64,000 nucleotides of DNA from Runella defluvii (GTDB lineage Bacteria; Bacteroidota; Bacteroidia; Cytophagales; Spirosomataceae), in contig NZ_JACIBY010000006.1 in the NCBI RefSeq assembly GCF_014195535.1, positions 1 through 64,000 on the forward strand, read 5' to 3'. Below, piece by piece: positions 24,399-33,088 of this stretch (position 1 is the first letter of the stretch; the number at the start of each line of letters is the position of its first letter). The translations under genes and the position numbers were made by a program. Under the pieces are notes generated by a model. It was given only the letters and a program-made list of their open reading frames with translations, was not told the origin of the DNA and did no database searches.

Positions 24399-26171
24399 AT
24401 GGGAAATTACATGACTATGGTAGCTGCGCAAGATGCCGCTGCCCTCGAAGAAGTACAAACACCAGCACAGACTGAAACTCCACGTATTTTGTCGGGAGCG
24501 CAAGCCCTCATGGAGTCGCTTATTGCCGAAGGGACAGAGGTGATTTTTGGCTACCCAGGGGGAGCTATCATGCCTACCTACGACGCCCTTTTTGACTACA
24601 CCGACCGCCTTGACCACATCTTGGTGCGTCACGAGCAGGGAGCTGGTCATGCGGCACAAGGGTACGCCCGTACCAGTGGCAAGCCAGGGGTCTGCTTGGT
24701 AACGTCTGGCCCAGGGGGTACCAACTTAGTGACCCCTATTGCCGATGCTATCATCGACTGCACGCCGTTGGTCTGCATTATCGGACAAGTAAAGTCAACG
24801 CTGTTAGGTACCGATGCATTTCAAGAAACGGACATTATTGGCGTAACTACCCCCGTCTGCAAGTGGAACTATCAAATCACCAACGCCGACGAAGTGCCTG
24901 CCATCATCGCCAAAGCTTTTTACATTGCTAAATCTGGCAAACCTGGCCCAGTAGTCATCGACTTCACACGTGATGCGCAAGTGAGCCCGATGACCAAACC
25001 CTACGAATACAAAAAAGTAGAGACGCTGGCCAGCTATAAACCCCGCGTCATCCCGAAAGATGAGCACCTCGAAAGGGCAGCACAGCTCATCAATAACGCC
25101 CAACGACCCTATGTTTTGTTTGGTCAAGGGGTGCTAATTTCGGGAGCCGAAGAAGAACTGAAAGCCTTTGCTGAAAAAACCGACATCCCGTGTGCGAGTA
25201 CCCTTCTCGGGCTTTCGGCCCTGCCAATTGACCACCCTAATTACGTGGGTTGGCTCGGAATGCACGGCAACTACGGCCCGAACGTATTGACAACCCAAGC
25301 CGACGTGGTGATTGCCATCGGAATGCGTTTTGACGACCGCGTGACGGGAGACGCAACTAAGTACATTCGTCAAGCCAAGGTGATTCATATCGAAATCGAC
25401 CCCGCTGAAATCGACAAGATTATTAAAGCCGATGCACCTGTAGTAGGAGATGCCAAGGAAACTTTGCAGCGCCTTTTGCCATTAGTCAAGCAAAATAACC
25501 ATGCTGCTTGGCGTAATGAGTTCAAGAAATACGACCTTATCGAAGACCAAAAAATTACGCAACGTGAGCTTACCCCTGAAGGCCAAATCAAAATGGCGGA
25601 GGTGGTAAACATGCTCTCTGAAAAAACAAAAGGAGAAGCCTGCGTAATTGCTGACGTGGGTCAACACCAAATGATTGCGGCGCGCTATTACAAGTTTAAA
25701 AACCCACGTTCTTACATAGCGTCGGGCGGGCTCGGTACCATGGGCTTTGCCATTCCTGCCGCTTTTGGTGCTAAGAAAGGCGCCCCCGAGCGTGAAGTGG
25801 TAGCATTCATCGGTGACGGTTGTTTCCAAATGACCATCCAAGAACTTGGCACCATTGCCCAAAGTGGACTTCCTGTGAAGTTGATTATCCTCAACAATAA
25901 TTACTTAGGAATGGTACGCCAATGGCAACAACTATTTTTTGAAAAACGCTACTCGTTTGTAGAGCTTCAAAACCCTGATTTTGTCACCATTGCGAAAGGT
26001 TTTGGAATTGCTGGACATACCTGTTCCGACCGCGAGAATTTGGGCGAATCACTCGACCGCCTTCTCCAGTCAGATAAACCTTATTTGTTGGAAGTGATAG
26101 TTGAAAAAGAAGAAAACGTTTTCCCAATGGTGCCTGCGGGTGCGGCCGTTGCCGATATCCGCTTAGACTAA
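24399..26171 (+). CDS. ilvB: Acetolactate synthase large (catalytic) subunit
   Basis: A 590-residue ThDP- and FAD-dependent enzyme that condenses pyruvate with pyruvate or 2-oxobutyrate, the first committed step for valine/leucine and isoleucine. The cofactor motifs are intact: GAQALMESLIAEGTEVIFGYPGG with HEQGAGHAAQGYA (catalytic Glu), CLVTSGPGGTN, the FAD region near FDDRVTG, and the ThDP/Mg motif GDGCFQMTIQELGTI with NNNYLGMVRQWQ. The N-terminus has several ATG choices (24399, 24411, 24417). It is followed after 9 bp by the regulatory subunit gene. Confidence 0.95.
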   Translation: MGNYMTMVAAQDAAALEEVQTPAQTETPRILSGAQALMESLIAEGTEVIFGYPGGAIMPTYDALFDYTDRLDHILVRHEQGAGHAAQGYARTSGKPGVCLVTSGPGGTNLVTPIADAIIDCTPLVCIIGQVKSTLLGTDAFQETDIIGVTTPVCKWNYQITNADEVPAIIAKAFYIAKSGKPGPVVIDFTRDAQVSPMTKPYEYKKVETLASYKPRVIPKDEHLERAAQLINNAQRPYVLFGQGVLISGAEEELKAFAEKTDIPCASTLLGLSALPIDHPNYVGWLGMHGNYGPNVLTTQADVVIAIGMRFDDRVTGDATKYIRQAKVIHIEIDPAEIDKIIKADAPVVGDAKETLQRLLPLVKQNNHAAWRNEFKKYDLIEDQKITQRELTPEGQIKMAEVVNMLSEKTKGEACVIADVGQHQMIAARYYKFKNPRSYIASGGLGTMGFAIPAAFGAKKGAPEREVVAFIGDGCFQMTIQELGTIAQSGLPVKLIILNNNYLGMVRQWQQLFFEKRYSFVELQNPDFVTIAKGFGIAGHTCSDRENLGESLDRLLQSDKPYLLEVIVEKEENVFPMVPAGAAVADIRLD

Positions 26172-26180
26172 ACGAGGGCT

Positions 26181-26717
26181 ATGACCACTTACACAATTTG
26201 TATATTCACAGAAAACACCTTTGGGTTATTGAATAAGATTACGGTCATCTTTACCCGTCGTCGTATCAATATTGAAAGCCTAACGGTCTCCGAAACCGAG
26301 CGCCAAGGCGTGTCGCGTTATACAATCACCATCAAACACGACAAACGCGAGGAAGTCGAAAAACTTGTTCGTCAGATTCGGAAAGTCGTCGAAGTGCTTG
26401 CCGTGTTTGGTTATTTGGATGACGAAATCGTCTATAACGAAATTGCCCTCTTTAAAGTCGCTACGCCCGTCGGTGGCAAACCGATTGACATCGAAACCAT
26501 CAACAAAATTTACAAGGCGTGGGTGGTCTATTGGGGACTTGACTACGTAGTGATTGAGAAAGCGGGCAATGAAAACGAAATCTTGGATTTCTTCCGCTAT
26601 ATCAAATCGTACGGTATTTTGGAATTCGTAAAATCGGGTAGAGTAGCCGTCGGGAAAACCCCCGCTGGCTTGGTCGAATACCTACCCGAAGAAGTACATT
26701 GGGAGTATTATGTATAA
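26181..26717 (+). CDS. ilvN: Acetolactate synthase small (regulatory) subunit
   Basis: A 178-residue protein with an N-terminal ACT domain (YTICIFTENTFGLLNKITVIFTRRRINIESLTVS at about 3-36) followed by the ALS_ss C-terminal domain. It binds valine, mediates feedback inhibition and stimulates the catalytic subunit encoded just upstream. Length is typical of long IlvN/IlvH types. Some annotators would name it ilvH; IlvN is used by operon position. Confidence 0.92.
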   Translation: MTTYTICIFTENTFGLLNKITVIFTRRRINIESLTVSETERQGVSRYTITIKHDKREEVEKLVRQIRKVVEVLAVFGYLDDEIVYNEIALFKVATPVGGKPIDIETINKIYKAWVVYWGLDYVVIEKAGNENEILDFFRYIKSYGILEFVKSGRVAVGKTPAGLVEYLPEEVHWEYYV

Positions 26718-26752
26718 AAGTGCGTTATTTGCAGTTCATTTCACCTCAATAC

Positions 26753-27892
26753 ATGGAACAACTGCAATCTCTCACTACTCCTTTTAAGGGATTAGAAGCC
26801 CGACTTAAAACGTTCTTTGACAGTAGATTCTGGCAATTCAAGGTATTATTTTTATCCTTGGCTATTTCAGTGAGTACTTTGTTGGTATTCAATTTTATCT
26901 TTGTTGACCGTGGCTTTCGCGATTTATACCAAGAAATGCGTCACCCTGGGTCGATAGGTGGTTTTTTTTGGGACGACATCGTCAAGCAAGGTGCTGACCC
27001 ATTTACACCCAAAGATTACGAAGCAGGTTCACACGAAGCCAATCAAACATTTCGACTTACCGTACCACTCATTGCGTATGCCTTGCACCTCAATGTCGCA
27101 GGTTTATACTTGCTTCATGTCATTGTAGGATTGGGGTTTTTGTGGTTAGTTATTCAAATCACCTACCAAATTCTCCAAAATCGGTTATTGGTGTTTTATT
27201 TCCTGACAGGCTTTACGGCCATTTATGCAGGTGCTAATTTTTACATCAATTACCTTGGTCATGCCGATGTGTTTCCGTTTTGCTTCTTAGCGCTTGCGTT
27301 TTATTTACGGAATCCATTATGGGTACTGTTGTTTACCCAATTGGCCTTTTGGTGCGACGAACGAGCCATCATCAACTCCTCCTACCTGGGGTTGTGGTTT
27401 GTGCTACCCATGCTAAAAGAAGTGATTGAAACCAAACAGTTTCGCCTAAAACAAATTCCTCTTGAGGCAGTAGCGTTGGTGGTAAGTGCAGGTTTGTATT
27501 TGGTTGTTAGGCAGTGGCTATCGAGCACCTATGGCTTAAAAGTAGGCCACGACAATGCGCTTTCTCACCGTACTACTTGGTGGAGTTTGAGTATTTTAGG
27601 AGATAAGTTTACGCGAGGCTTTGAAGGATTTTGGCTAATTATTTTTGCAGGCATGGCCGTTTTGGTTATGCTCAAAGATTGGCTCACGTTTGGGTTGTTG
27701 CTAGGGTGCTTTATGGCTACCGCAGCCATTAGTATCATGGTTGCCGATGGCACACGGTCGCTTTCGTTTGGTTACATGATTTTCTTTTTCATGCTTTCCA
27801 CCTTACGAAAGCACATTCCTGTCTCCCAGCTCACCTATTTGTTGATAGTAAGTAGCCTCATTTCACTTATGCTTCCTATCTCTTTTCCTTAA
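26753..27892 (+). CDS. Polytopic membrane protein of unknown function
   Basis: About 379 residues from the ATG at 26753; an earlier in-frame start at 26699 would overlap ilvN. Roughly nine or ten hydrophobic helices are visible (for example FLSLAISVSTLLVFNFIF, VAGLYLLHVIVGLGFLWLVI, LLVFYFLTGFTAIYAG, YMIFFFMLSTL). A short soluble segment (FRDLYQEMRHPGSIGG) follows the first helix. The layout recalls GT-C-type or EpsG-like membrane proteins, but no diagnostic motif was identified. It sits between ilvN and ilvC with a methyltransferase, without a known link to amino acid synthesis. Confidence 0.7.
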   Translation: MEQLQSLTTPFKGLEARLKTFFDSRFWQFKVLFLSLAISVSTLLVFNFIFVDRGFRDLYQEMRHPGSIGGFFWDDIVKQGADPFTPKDYEAGSHEANQTFRLTVPLIAYALHLNVAGLYLLHVIVGLGFLWLVIQITYQILQNRLLVFYFLTGFTAIYAGANFYINYLGHADVFPFCFLALAFYLRNPLWVLLFTQLAFWCDERAIINSSYLGLWFVLPMLKEVIETKQFRLKQIPLEAVALVVSAGLYLVVRQWLSSTYGLKVGHDNALSHRTTWWSLSILGDKFTRGFEGFWLIIFAGMAVLVMLKDWLTFGLLLGCFMATAAISIMVADGTRSLSFGYMIFFFMLSTLRKHIPVSQLTYLLIVSSLISLMLPISFP

Positions 27893-27899
27893 ATGTCGT

Positions 27900-28652
27900 A
27901 TGAATCAGGCATACTACAAAGAATATTATCACATTGAACGCAAGCACTGGTGGTTTTTGGTTCGCAACCAAATCATTATGAACCACCTGCGTGGTCAACT
28001 TAGCAATAACCGACCTCTCAAAGTGCTTAACATTGGAGTTGCCACAGGACGTACCTCAGAACTACTTACCGAGTTTGGCTCGGTCAAGTCAGTAGAATAC
28101 GACCACGCGTGTTTTGAGTTTACCAAAGCCACAGTACCATCGCTCGATATCATCCAAGGTTCGATTCTTGAACTTCCTTTTGAAGATCAATCGTACGACC
28201 TAGTATGTGCGCTCGATGTCATTGAACACGTCGAAGAGCATCAGTTAGCAGTACAAGAAATGCAGCGAGTTTGTAAACCAAACGGTTTTGTCTGTGTCAC
28301 TGTTCCTGCGTTTAATTTTTTATGGAACCAGCACGACGACGTAAATCACCACGTTCGGCGATATACTCGGCCGCTGTTAGAGCGTCTGTTTCAATCCACA
28401 GGCAAAATCACTTTCAGTAGCTATTTTAATTTTTGGTTGTTTTTTCCCATTGCGGGATTTAGGTTGTTGTCGCGGTTATTGCCGCTTCACCATCGCAAAA
28501 TCGAAGAAGCAGGTTCTGACTTTACGGTCATGAACGGTTCGCTTTTTCAAAAAGTATTTTACGGTATTTTCAACAGTGAAAATATCTTTATTAAGAATGG
28601 CATTCAACTACCTGCAGGGGTGTCGTTGTTGCTTAGTTGGCAAAAGAAATAA
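27900..28652 (+). CDS. Class I SAM-dependent methyltransferase
   Basis: A 250-residue protein with the Rossmann-type glycine motif VLNIGVATGRTSELL, the acidic ribose-binding residue in VEYDHA, and post-I motifs DLVCALDVIEHVEEH and CKPNGFVCVTVPAFNFLWN. The N-terminal YYHIERKHWWFLVRNQII and the VNHHVRRYT segment resemble methyltransferases near polyprenol-linked glycan genes in other bacteria, but the substrate is not clear. It follows the membrane protein by 7 bp, and the two may act together. Confidence 0.8.
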   Translation: MNQAYYKEYYHIERKHWWFLVRNQIIMNHLRGQLSNNRPLKVLNIGVATGRTSELLTEFGSVKSVEYDHACFEFTKATVPSLDIIQGSILELPFEDQSYDLVCALDVIEHVEEHQLAVQEMQRVCKPNGFVCVTVPAFNFLWNQHDDVNHHVRRYTRPLLERLFQSTGKITFSSYFNFWLFFPIAGFRLLSRLLPLHHRKIEEAGSDFTVMNGSLFQKVFYGIFNSENIFIKNGIQLPAGVSLLLSWQKK

Positions 28653-28693
28653 AACCACAGTTATTGTATTACCCAAATAAACAAATCAATTCA

Positions 28694-29737
28694 ATGGCAC
28701 AAATCAATTTCGGCGGGACCGTAGAAGAAGTAGTAACCCGCGAAGAATTTCCTTTAGAGAAAGCTCGTGAAGTATTGGCAAACGAAACTATCGCGGTAAT
28801 CGGTTACGGTGTTCAGGGTCCAGGCCAAGGCCTTAACATGCGCGACAACGGCTTCAACGTTATCGTTGGTCAGCGTAAAGGCAAAACATACGACAAGGCA
28901 ATCGCTGATGGTTGGGTACCAGGCGAAACACTTTTCGAAATCGAAGAAGCCTTGGAAAAAGGTACAATCATTTGTTTCTTGTTATCGGATGCAGCCCAAA
29001 TCGAATTGTGGCCAACCGTTAAAAAATATTTGACTGCTGGTAAGTCGTTGTATTTCTCGCACGGATTCGGGGTAACTTACAATGACCAAACAGGTATCGT
29101 TCCTCCAGCGGATGTGGACGTATTCTTGGTAGCTCCTAAAGGCTCAGGTACTTCACTTCGCCGTTTGTTCGTAGAAGGAAAAGGTCTTAACTCATCGTTT
29201 GCGGTGTTCCAAAATGCTACTGGCGAAGCCCGTACGAAGTGTATCGCAATGGGTATCGGTGTAGGTTCAGGTTATTTGTTTGAAACCGATTTCTACCGCG
29301 AAGTAACGTCTGACCTAACAGGGGAGCGTGGAACATTGATGGGTGCTATCCAGGGTATTTTTGCGGCTCAGTACGAAGTATTGCGCGAAAACGGCCACTC
29401 TCCATCAGAAGCGTTCAACGAAACAGTAGAAGAATTGACGCAGTCGTTGATGCCATTGGTGGCTGAAAACGGAATGGACTGGATGTACGCTAACTGCTCA
29501 ACTACGGCTCAACGTGGTGCGCTTGACTGGTGGAAGCCTTTCAAAGAAGCTACTAAGCCTGTGTTCCAACAGTTATACAACTCAGTAAAATCAGGCGAGC
29601 AAGCCAACATCTCTATCACTCGTAACTCACAACCAGACTACCGCGAGAAACTCGAAGTAGAATTGGCGGAGCTTCGCGATTCTGAAATGTGGCAAGCAGG
29701 CGCTGCCGTTCGCAGCTTGCGTCCTGAGCGCAACTAA
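28694..29737 (+). CDS. ilvC: Ketol-acid reductoisomerase
   Basis: A 347-residue NAD(P)H-dependent enzyme that isomerises and reduces acetolactate and acetohydroxybutyrate. The ATG at 28694 is chosen. The dinucleotide site reads IAVIGYGVQGPGQGLNMRDNG and is followed by VGQRKGK, which differs from the GYGSQGHAHALNL form common elsewhere; it is the variant known from Bacteroidota. FSHGFGVTYND, GTSLRRLFVEGKG and FETDFYREVTSDLTGERG carry the acetohydroxyacid and Mg2+ sites. Its transcript ends at the strong hairpin at 29755-29799. The R and K after the first strand may favour NADPH, which was not tested. Confidence 0.94.
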   Translation: MAQINFGGTVEEVVTREEFPLEKAREVLANETIAVIGYGVQGPGQGLNMRDNGFNVIVGQRKGKTYDKAIADGWVPGETLFEIEEALEKGTIICFLLSDAAQIELWPTVKKYLTAGKSLYFSHGFGVTYNDQTGIVPPADVDVFLVAPKGSGTSLRRLFVEGKGLNSSFAVFQNATGEARTKCIAMGIGVGSGYLFETDFYREVTSDLTGERGTLMGAIQGIFAAQYEVLRENGHSPSEAFNETVEELTQSLMPLVAENGMDWMYANCSTTAQRGALDWWKPFKEATKPVFQQLYNSVKSGEQANISITRNSQPDYREKLEVELAELRDSEMWQAGAAVRSLRPERN

Positions 29738-29754
29738 GTCTTAGCAACTTCTAC

Positions 29755-29799
29755 AGAAAGTGTCTTGTTCGTTTTTTACAAGGCACTTTCTGTTTTTTT
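29755..29799 (+). terminator. Intrinsic terminator after ilvC
   Basis: AGAAAGTGTCTTGT (29755-29768) pairs with ACAAGGCACTTTCT (29778-29791), one mismatch, followed by a run of eight T. It separates ilvC from the DUF6883 gene. Confidence 0.85.
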
Positions 29800-29813
29800 A
29801 CACCTAAATACCT

Positions 29814-30155
29814 ATGCAACACTTACTATTCGACAATGTAATTATTGCACAAGAAAAACTAACAAACTATTTATTAATTCATAAAGACCGCGACGACAAG
29901 TCAAAATTTTTAAATCAAGCAGGTTATACGATAGAAAATTGGGAAATATTAGCCGCAGATTTACGTTTGCTTTTTATGAAGGGAGAGCCTATATTTGAAG
30001 ATGATGATGAATATGGCATAAAGTATAATATAAGCGGATTGCTATTTGGCCCTAATGGTCAAACTTTAAAAGTAAAGACAGTTTGGCTGTACGATACAAG
30101 AAAAGTGCAAACGAAATTTATAACGCTTTTTCCCGATAAAAGTTTAGAAATATGA
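29814..30155 (+). CDS. DUF6883-like protein, possible toxin-antitoxin partner
   Basis: A 113-residue cytoplasmic protein without signal peptide. The sequence QEKLTNYLLIHKDRDDKSKFLNQAGYTIENWEILAADLR and KVKTVWLYDTRKVQTKFITLFPD looks like the DUF6883 family, which often lies next to DUF4926 genes and at C-termini of large toxins. It overlaps the next ORF by 4 bp. Its codon use is AT-richer than ilvC or ilvA, which suggests recent acquisition. The toxin role is inferred from the paired arrangement. Confidence 0.6.
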   Translation: MQHLLFDNVIIAQEKLTNYLLIHKDRDDKSKFLNQAGYTIENWEILAADLRLLFMKGEPIFEDDDEYGIKYNISGLLFGPNGQTLKVKTVWLYDTRKVQTKFITLFPDKSLEI

Positions 30156-30397
30156 AATTTGAACTATACACCCAAGCGGCACTTTCCACTTCCATCCCAA
30201 AATATGGGCTTAGAGAAGGTGATGTTGTGACGCTGGTCGAGTTTTTGGAAGGAGATGAGAATCTCCCCAATGCTTATATATGCGAAGTTTTTAACGCAGT
30301 TGGCGATACCATTGCAGTATGTACTGTAAAAGAGAACCAGCTGTATGCTTTATCTAAAAACGAAATTCTCCATGTCAGAACCTTGGAGGCTGCCTAA
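30152..30397 (+). CDS. DUF4926-like protein, possible partner of the upstream gene
   Basis: An 81-residue protein with the pattern YGLREGDVVTLVEFL, AYICEVFNAVGDTIAVCTVKENQLYAL that resembles DUF4926, a small beta-barrel family found beside DUF6883. Its start overlaps the stop of the preceding gene (4 bp), as in toxin-antitoxin pairs. A strong terminator follows at 30419-30456, so the two genes form a closed unit between ilvC and ilvA. Confidence 0.6.
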   Translation: MKFELYTQAALSTSIPKYGLREGDVVTLVEFLEGDENLPNAYICEVFNAVGDTIAVCTVKENQLYALSKNEILHVRTLEAA

Positions 30398-30418
30398 AAT
30401 CACGACTTTTTAAACCTC

Positions 30419-30456
30419 AAAAAATCCCCCGAGTTGTGTAACTTCGGGGGATTTTG
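30419..30456 (+). terminator. Intrinsic terminator before ilvA
   Basis: AAAATCCCCCGAGTT (30421-30435) pairs with AACTTCGGGGGATTTT (30440-30455), with one bulge. The T-run is inside the right arm. It closes the DUF6883/DUF4926 unit. Confidence 0.8.
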
Positions 30457-30482
30457 CAATTATCCCAACTTCATCTGTTTCT

Positions 30483-31766
30483 ATGAGCCTTGCATCTGAC
30501 AAACATAAGTCCAAAAACGCAGATTTTCCTACGTTTGACAACATACTCCAAGCCGCCGAGCGCATCCGTAAAGTGGTAAAACACACCGACTTGGAGCTAA
30601 ATCTCAACTTTTCGGAGCGCTATGAAGCCAATATTTACTTCAAACGCGAAGATTTGCAAGTGGTACGTTCGTACAAAATCAGGGGAGCGTACAACAAAAT
30701 GGCCAGTTTGTCGGCCGAAGCCCTCGAAAAAGGAGTCGTGTGCGCCAGCGCAGGAAACCACGCGCAAGGAGTCGCCTACGCTTGCAACAAAATGCAAGTC
30801 CGTGGTACTATTTTTATGCCCAGCACAACACCCGCTCAAAAGGTAAAACAGGTAAAACTATTTGGTAAAAATCAGATTGAAGTAGTCCTGCACGGCGATA
30901 CGTACGATGACGCTTACCACGCTGCCAAGCATTTTTGTGAAGCCCATGCCGCCACGTTCATTCACCCGTTTGACGATGTACAGGTCATGGAAGGCCAAGG
31001 GACGGTGGGACTGGAAATTTTCCGCGATGCCGATTTTAAAATTGATTACCTGCTTTTTGCCATCGGCGGCGGCGGTTTGGCTTCAGGCGTTACCACCGTT
31101 TTTAAACAACTCAGCCCAGCCACTAAGCTCATTGGCGTCGAACCCGTAGGCTCTCCCACGATGCACACGGCTATCAAAGAAGGGCATGTCGTCACGCTCG
31201 ACAACATTGATAAATTTGTGGATGGTGCCGCCGTGAAGCGCGCAGGAGAACATACCTTTGAAGTGTGTCGGAAAAATTTGGACGATATTTTGCTCATTCC
31301 CGAGGGAAAAGTTTGCTCCACGATTTTACAGCTGTACAACGAAGAAGCCATCGTCGTTGAACCCGCAGGAGCACTTACCGTGGCAGCACTTGACCAAATC
31401 AAAGACGAAATCAAAGGCAAAGACGTGGTGTTATTGATTGGGGGTGGCAACAACGACATCACCCGTACTGAAGAAATCAAGGAACGTTCGCTCCTCTACG
31501 AAGGACTAAAACACTACTTTATTATTCGCTTCCCGCAGCGCTCGGGGGCTTTTAAGGAGTTTTTGAACCACGTTCTTGGCCCCAACGACGACATCGCCCA
31601 CTTTGAATATTCCAAAAAAACCGCCCGCGAACGAGGTCCTGCTTTGGTAGGTATCGAACTCCGTCACAAAGAAGATTTTGAGCCACTTTTGACACGCATG
31701 AACGAACACAATATTCAGTTTGAATACATCAACAATAAACCTGATTTGTTTGAGTTTTTGATATAA
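30483..31766 (+). CDS. ilvA: Threonine dehydratase (ammonia-lyase), biosynthetic
   Basis: A 427-residue PLP enzyme that deaminates threonine to 2-oxobutyrate, the entry to isoleucine. The PLP lysine is K65 in VVRSYKIRGAYNK, the phosphate loop reads AIGGGGLASG and the C-terminal serine-rich cofactor contact is LLIGGGNND. The last about 85 residues form one ACT-like regulatory domain (YFIIRFPQRSGAFKEFLNHVLGP), shorter than the two-domain E. coli type. Feedback by isoleucine is inferred from this domain. It begins 27 bp after a terminator, so it probably has its own promoter. Confidence 0.93.
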   Translation: MSLASDKHKSKNADFPTFDNILQAAERIRKVVKHTDLELNLNFSERYEANIYFKREDLQVVRSYKIRGAYNKMASLSAEALEKGVVCASAGNHAQGVAYACNKMQVRGTIFMPSTTPAQKVKQVKLFGKNQIEVVLHGDTYDDAYHAAKHFCEAHAATFIHPFDDVQVMEGQGTVGLEIFRDADFKIDYLLFAIGGGGLASGVTTVFKQLSPATKLIGVEPVGSPTMHTAIKEGHVVTLDNIDKFVDGAAVKRAGEHTFEVCRKNLDDILLIPEGKVCSTILQLYNEEAIVVEPAGALTVAALDQIKDEIKGKDVVLLIGGGNNDITRTEEIKERSLLYEGLKHYFIIRFPQRSGAFKEFLNHVLGPNDDIAHFEYSKKTARERGPALVGIELRHKEDFEPLLTRMNEHNIQFEYINNKPDLFEFLI

Positions 31767-31861
31767 AAACACATCATTTTCCGATACTCATCGAACAGGA
31801 TGAAGACAATATTTATATCGTGACTTGTCCTACTTTTAAAGGTTGCCATTCTTATGGGTAA
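31760..31861 (+). pseudogene. Remnant of a HicB-family antitoxin
   Basis: In the frame one base off the ilvA stop, the DNA encodes FPILIEQDEDNIYIVTCPTFKGCHSYG and then a TAA stop. This matches the N-terminal core of HicB-like antitoxins (a strand rich in hydrophobic residues, DEDG-like turn, CP...GCHS.G). There is no start codon upstream within the frame and the C-terminal DNA-binding half and the HicA toxin are absent. It is not translated as annotated; it looks like a remnant of a decayed TA locus between ilvA and the next gene. Confidence 0.55.
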
Positions 31862-31886
31862 GTAATGATTCATTTAAATTTTTGAT

Positions 31887-32114
31887 ATGAACTTTGATTT
31901 CAGAAAATACCACGTGCGTGCCATCAATGCGCGCGACGAAGCCGAAAAAGCGGCCATCAACCAAGAATTGAAAGACTTATACGACTCCCTTCCCGAAGCC
32001 GACAAAAAAGTGTTCAATGAAGAATTACAGAAGTTTTTGGTATCCCAATACAAAGCCATCGGCGACGAATACCAAGCTCTAAAAAGCGGAGGAGCGTTTC
32101 CGTCGGATAACTGA
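31887..32114 (+). CDS. Small conserved-looking helical protein, unknown function
   Basis: A 75-residue acidic protein (ARDEAEKAAINQELKDLYDSLPEADKKVFNEELQKFLVSQYKAIGDEYQALK) without signal peptide or membrane segment. It is probably mainly alpha-helical. No family was recognised. It sits between ilvA and the AraC regulator on the same strand, with good coding character and a start 25 bp after the hicB remnant. Confidence 0.6.
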   Translation: MNFDFRKYHVRAINARDEAEKAAINQELKDLYDSLPEADKKVFNEELQKFLVSQYKAIGDEYQALKSGGAFPSDN

Positions 32115-32141
32115 TAACCATTAATCGATAACCGCCCCCCC

Positions 32142-32984
32142 ATGCTTCGCGTCCCTTCTTCCATCAGCGCCCAACAGTTTCAGTCTCTGAAAATTCAGGA
32201 CACGACTTTTGTGGCCTATCGAAGCGACGTTTACCCCGAGCGTAACGAAATTTTTTTTGAGGAACATGCCGTCGTTGTCGTGCTTGAAGGAGAAAAGAAG
32301 TTTATCTCTCCCAACCAAGACCTGCACGTTCGCAAGGGGCAAATTTTATTTTTCCAACGGGGCTGCTATTCCATGAACGAATCCATCGGAAGCGACTACC
32401 GCAGCCTTGTTTTTTTCTTTCACGAAAAGCTACTGAAAGAATTTGTAAGCCAAAACCAAACGTTGTTCGACAAAGCAGACGTCGAAAACCCTCAACCGAT
32501 TTTAGTGCTGCACTCCTCTTCGGCTTTTGAGAAGTTCATTGATTCCCTTTTTCCCTACTTCAACTCACAAACGCCCTACTTGAATCAATTTTTACGACTC
32601 AAGTTTCAGGAATTACTGCTTCATTTGTTGGAAATCGACGGCTCCAATCAGCTCAAAACCATTTTGTTTAATATTTACAAAGGGCAAAAAACGGACTTGG
32701 AATACCTGCTCAACAACTACTACCTAAAACCTCTGACAATAAGCGAATTAGCCCATCTTTCGGGACGAAGTTTGTCAGCGTTTAAACGCGAGTTTGAAGC
32801 CCAATTTCACGCCTCTCCTGCCCATTGGATTAAACAAAAGCGCCTGGAACAAGCCGCTTTTTTACTCAAAAACGCCAATAAAAACGTGTCTGAAGTCAGT
32901 ATGGAAATTGGCTATGAGAGTGTTTCTCATTTTATCAAAGCCTACAAGGAGAAATACGGTTTTACGCCAAAAAAATACAATTGA
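32142..32984 (+). CDS. AraC-family transcriptional regulator
   Basis: A 280-residue regulator. Residues about 1-170 form a cupin-like sensor ([43 protein letters not shown]). Residues about 185-280 hold two helix-turn-helix motifs: [41 protein letters not shown] and [32 protein letters not shown], the second being the well conserved one. The ligand is unknown. It is on the same strand as, and about 105 bp before, leuC, and could regulate the leu genes, but no operator was found. Confidence 0.88.
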   Translation: MLRVPSSISAQQFQSLKIQDTTFVAYRSDVYPERNEIFFEEHAVVVVLEGEKKFISPNQDLHVRKGQILFFQRGCYSMNESIGSDYRSLVFFFHEKLLKEFVSQNQTLFDKADVENPQPILVLHSSSAFEKFIDSLFPYFNSQTPYLNQFLRLKFQELLLHLLEIDGSNQLKTILFNIYKGQKTDLEYLLNNYYLKPLTISELAHLSGRSLSAFKREFEAQFHASPAHWIKQKRLEQAAFLLKNANKNVSEVSMEIGYESVSHFIKAYKEKYGFTPKKYN

Positions 32985-33088
32985 GCCAAAATCGCTATTG
33001 TTTGAGCGAAGGGCGTCATGTCACTTTGGGAAGATTCCTGCAATTTTGTAGCGTATTATTCTCCCATTGCATTAATCTCAAAATAGAT

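Noticed and set aside
31046-31480. 144-codon frame on the minus strand within ilvA
   Set aside because: Serine- and proline-rich shadow of the ilvA coding frame without a start context or a family match.
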